Below are positions 5,476-6,956 of a stretch of 6,956 nt of DNA, one piece after another. A program made the position numbers and the translations under genes. Within the stretch, counting starts at the first letter, position 1; each line of letters starts with the position of its first letter. Origin of the DNA: Actinomycetota bacterium (GTDB taxonomy: Bacteria; Actinomycetota; Actinomycetes; Streptosporangiales; Streptosporangiaceae); assembly GCA_003161205.1 (NCBI GenBank), contig PMOU01000541.1, positions 5,057 to 12,012 on the forward strand, read 5' to 3'. The notes under the pieces are model-generated. The model was not told the origin of the DNA and did no database searches. It saw nothing but the letters and a program-made list of their open reading frames with translations.

Positions 5476-5789
5476 CAGGCGGCTCCCCGGCTGTGCTGCG
5501 CCGGCCCGGGTGAACGCTGTTCCGGGTTGCCCCTGACGACGACGGCTCGTTCGCGTGCCCGCCGGGCGGCGTCCCGCATCTCCTCGTCGGTGATTTCCCC
5601 GTGCTCGGCCTCGTAAGCGGCGAGGAATTCATCCAGGGCCTGCAGCCGCCGGTCATGATCGGCTTTCAGCCGGAGGGCATCATTGACCCAGGCGCTTATG
5701 CTCTCGGCGTGGCCGTCGGTGACAGCCTCCTGTGCCACAGCTACCAGCTCGGCGTCCACCGATGCCGAAAGCCGTCGCTTGGTAGTCAT
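5475..5789 (-). CDS. Ribbon-helix-helix-type antitoxin of the VapC-like toxin
   Basis: A 104-residue protein directly upstream of the PIN toxin, overlapping it by one base. The N-terminal part (KRRLSASVDAELVAVAQEAV, 4-23, then ESISAWVNDALRLKADHDR, 29-47) has the strand-helix-helix pattern of RHH/CopG DNA-binding antitoxins, where the first strand would contact the operator. The middle (48-85) is a charged helix (LDEFLAAYEAEHGEITDEEM) that usually wraps the toxin; the end (86-104) is probably flexible. It should neutralise the toxin and, with it, repress the operon through the palindrome upstream (5809-5822). No Shine-Dalgarno sequence is visible before the ATG at 5789, so a short or leaderless transcript is possible. 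The pairing and overlap make the antitoxin role more secure than the fold. Confidence 0.82.
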   Translation of the reverse strand: MTTKRRLSASVDAELVAVAQEAVTDGHAESISAWVNDALRLKADHDRRLQALDEFLAAYEAEHGEITDEEMRDAARRARERAVVVRGNPEQRSPGPAQHSRGAA

Positions 5790-5808
5790 ACGTTCATGCT
5801 ACATCTCG

Positions 5809-5822
5809 CCTACGATTGTAGG
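5809..5822 (-). promoter_or_regulatory. Toxin-antitoxin promoter -10 inside a palindromic operator
   Basis: CCTAC-GATT-GTAGG (plus strand) is a perfect inverted repeat 20 bases upstream of the antitoxin start. Its minus strand contains TACAAT (5820-5815), a near-consensus -10 box; no good -35 is seen. A longer inverted pair CTACA (5799-5803) / TGTAG (5817-5821) overlaps it. The arrangement is typical of an antitoxin operator covering its own promoter. Confidence 0.5.
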
Positions 5823-5867
5823 AGCATCTTGCTGCCCGGCTTCGTGCCGTAGGCGGCAGGGCGGGTA

Positions 5868-5890
5868 GCGTGTAACCAGCGTCTACACGC
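5868..5890. promoter_or_regulatory. Inverted repeat upstream of the molybdopterin oxidoreductase
   Basis: GCGTGTA-N9-TACACGC is a perfect 7-bp inverted repeat ending 11 bases before the ATG at 5902. The octamers AGCGTGTA (5867-5874) and AGCGTCTA (5878-5885) repeat at one helical turn. TAGCGT at 5866-5871 could be a -10 box. No Shine-Dalgarno sequence is visible, so the repeat may be an operator at the transcription start of a short-leader mRNA. Confidence 0.4.
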
Positions 5891-5901
5891 ACTTTTCCGC
5901 C

Positions 5902-6956
5902 ATGACACCATCATCTGAGTCAGACGACGAGCAGCCCCGGCGCCCGCGCGCCTTCACCGGGGCTCTGGTCGGCGTGCTCGCTGCGGCCGTCGCCATCGGC
6001 GTCGCACAGTTTGCCGCCGGCCTCGGCGTTCCGCAGAGCTCGCCCGTCATCGCGGTGGGCCAGGCCGCCATCGACCTCATGCCGCCGCCGCTCAAGGACT
6101 TCGCCATCTCCGCGTTCGGCGCCGATGACAAGACCGTGCTGCTCGGCGGCATCCTGGTGATCCTGGCCCTGTACGCGGCGCTGGTCGGGGTGCTCGCGGT
6201 GCGGCGGCTGGCGTTCGGCATGTGGGGGCTCGCGCTTTTCGCGTGCATCGGCCTGTGGGCCGCCCTGACCAGGCCGACCGCCACGGCCGGATATGTGGTC
6301 CCCACTCTGGTGGGGGCCGTGGCCGGCGCGTTCGCGCTGTTCCTGCTGGCCCGCGCGGCGGCCGGGCTCGGCCCGGCCGCGGCGCGCACCCGCCGGCTCG
6401 GCCGGCCAGCCTCGCGCGGTTCCCGTGCCTTCGGTACGCGCGACGTCCGGCCCGGCCTGACCACTCCCCCGGACGCGCTGGCCCCTCCCGACCTTCCCGC
6501 TGAACCCGTCCGGCCAGCAGACACGACCCGGGTCGACAAGCCACTCATCCGGGCGGGCCCGGCCTACTCCTTCACCTTCCTGCCTAACCCGGAGGACCAG
6601 GCGCCGTCGGCCTGGCCCGCGCGGCGGCGGTTCCTGCTGTCGAGCGGCGCGGCGGCGGCCGTGGCCGCGCTCGGGACGGTAGCCGGAAGGAACCTGATCG
6701 ATGAGCACAATGTCGCTGCGGCGCGGACCGCGATACGGTTCCCGCGGCCCGCGGTGCCCGCGCCGCCGCTTCCCGCGGGCACCAGCCTGAACATTCCCGG
6801 GCTCACCTCGTTCATCACCCCGGACAGCACCTTCTACCGCGTCGACACCGCTCTGCTCGTGCCCCAGGTGGACCCGGCGAACTGGCAGCTGCGGATCCAC
6901 GGAATGGTGCAGCGCGAGGTCACCATCACCTTCGCCGAACTCCTGCGGCGCCCGCT
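5902..6956 (+). CDS. Membrane-anchored molybdopterin-dependent oxidoreductase, N-terminal part
   Basis: A partial gene: 351 complete codons are visible, cut by the right edge. Residues about 18-40, 78-99, 104-122 and 130-152 are hydrophobic helices. A low-complexity Pro/Arg-rich linker follows (about 155-240), then RRRFLLSSGAAAAVAALGTV (241-260), a twin-arginine-like fifth helix. The outer domain begins at about 280. Its GLTSFITPDSTFYRVDTALL (300-319) and PANWQLRIHGMV (325-336) match the start of the sulfite-oxidase-type Mo-cofactor domain (N-x-x-FYRVD... W-L-I-G pattern). The family carries out oxygen-atom or electron transfer on a small substrate outside the membrane; actinomycete members with this N-terminal helix block have no assigned substrate that I know of. 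The cofactor cysteine, usually further on, lies beyond the window. The start is the first ATG of the frame before the charged, then hydrophobic segment; no ribosome site is visible. Confidence 0.87.
   Translation, partial: MTPSSESDDEQPRRPRAFTGALVGVLAAAVAIGVAQFAAGLGVPQSSPVIAVGQAAIDLMPPPLKDFAISAFGADDKTVLLGGILVILALYAALVGVLAVRRLAFGMWGLALFACIGLWAALTRPTATAGYVVPTLVGAVAGAFALFLLARAAAGLGPAAARTRRLGRPASRGSRAFGTRDVRPGLTTPPDALAPPDLPAEPVRPADTTRVDKPLIRAGPAYSFTFLPNPEDQAPSAWPARRRFLLSSGAAAAVAALGTVAGRNLIDEHNVAAARTAIRFPRPAVPAPPLPAGTSLNIPGLTSFITPDSTFYRVDTALLVPQVDPANWQLRIHGMVQREVTITFAELLRRP

Noticed and set aside
5119..5616. 165-codon plus-strand frame opposite the toxin-antitoxin pair
   Set aside because: Antisense to the PIN and antitoxin genes, which both have clear motifs and a one-base overlap.
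5920..6900. 326-codon minus-strand frame opposite the Mo enzyme
   Set aside because: Composition is Arg/Gly/His-rich repetitive shadow; the plus strand has helices and the Mo-domain start.
1..6956. CRISPR array, tRNA, rRNA or insertion sequence
   Set aside because: No regularly spaced repeats, cloverleaf or transposase motif was seen; the short repeats found are isolated operator-like or hairpin sequences.

Overview
The window looks like a piece of a high-GC actinomycete chromosome (Actinomycetota, probably a Streptomyces- or Streptosporangiales-like organism). This rests on codons that mostly end in G or C, a high overall GC content, AGGAG-type ribosome sites, GC-rich hairpins without a T tract, and gene families typical of soil actinomycetes. 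I cannot name the genus from the sequence.

Layout, left to right. Positions 1-642 (minus) hold the N-terminal part of an acyl-CoA synthetase (AMP-binding ligase) that runs off the left edge. A 12-bp perfect palindrome lies upstream of it, near a weak candidate promoter. Positions 731-1001 (plus) contain the decayed C-terminal end of a trypsin-like serine protease, spread over three frames. Next is a divergent drug-resistance-type locus: a TetR-family repressor (1153-1836, minus) facing a 14-TM DHA2-family MFS exporter (1989-3419, plus). The two share a compact region with overlapping face-to-face promoters and two palindromes. Downstream of the exporter, after a strong hairpin, is a six-TM DUF4386 membrane protein (3610-4374, plus) whose Shine-Dalgarno sequence lies inside a short hairpin. 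A strong GC-rich terminator closes this block.

The middle-right part is accessory in character. It holds a small Cys/His-rich protein that may bind zinc (4487-4702), a methyltransferase fragment cut off at the SAM-binding motif (4895-5101), and a minus-strand toxin-antitoxin pair: a ribbon-helix-helix-like antitoxin (5475-5789) overlapping a PIN-domain (VapC-like) toxin (5098-5475) by one base. The toxin stop codon overlaps the stop codon of the methyltransferase fragment on the opposite strand. From 5902 to the right edge is the N-terminal part of a membrane-anchored molybdopterin-dependent oxidoreductase (sulfite-oxidase-type fold), preceded by a 7-bp-arm inverted repeat.

Likely working relations: TetR represses its own gene and the MFS exporter from the shared operators, and an exported or sensed small molecule relieves repression. 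The DUF4386 protein may be expressed with the exporter or be separately controlled at translation. The toxin-antitoxin pair probably autoregulates through a palindrome over its -10 box. I see no RNA genes, CRISPR array or intact mobile element. No feature amounts to a clearly new system. The best leads are the exporter/DUF4386 cassette with its sequestered ribosome site and the architecture of the shared promoter.
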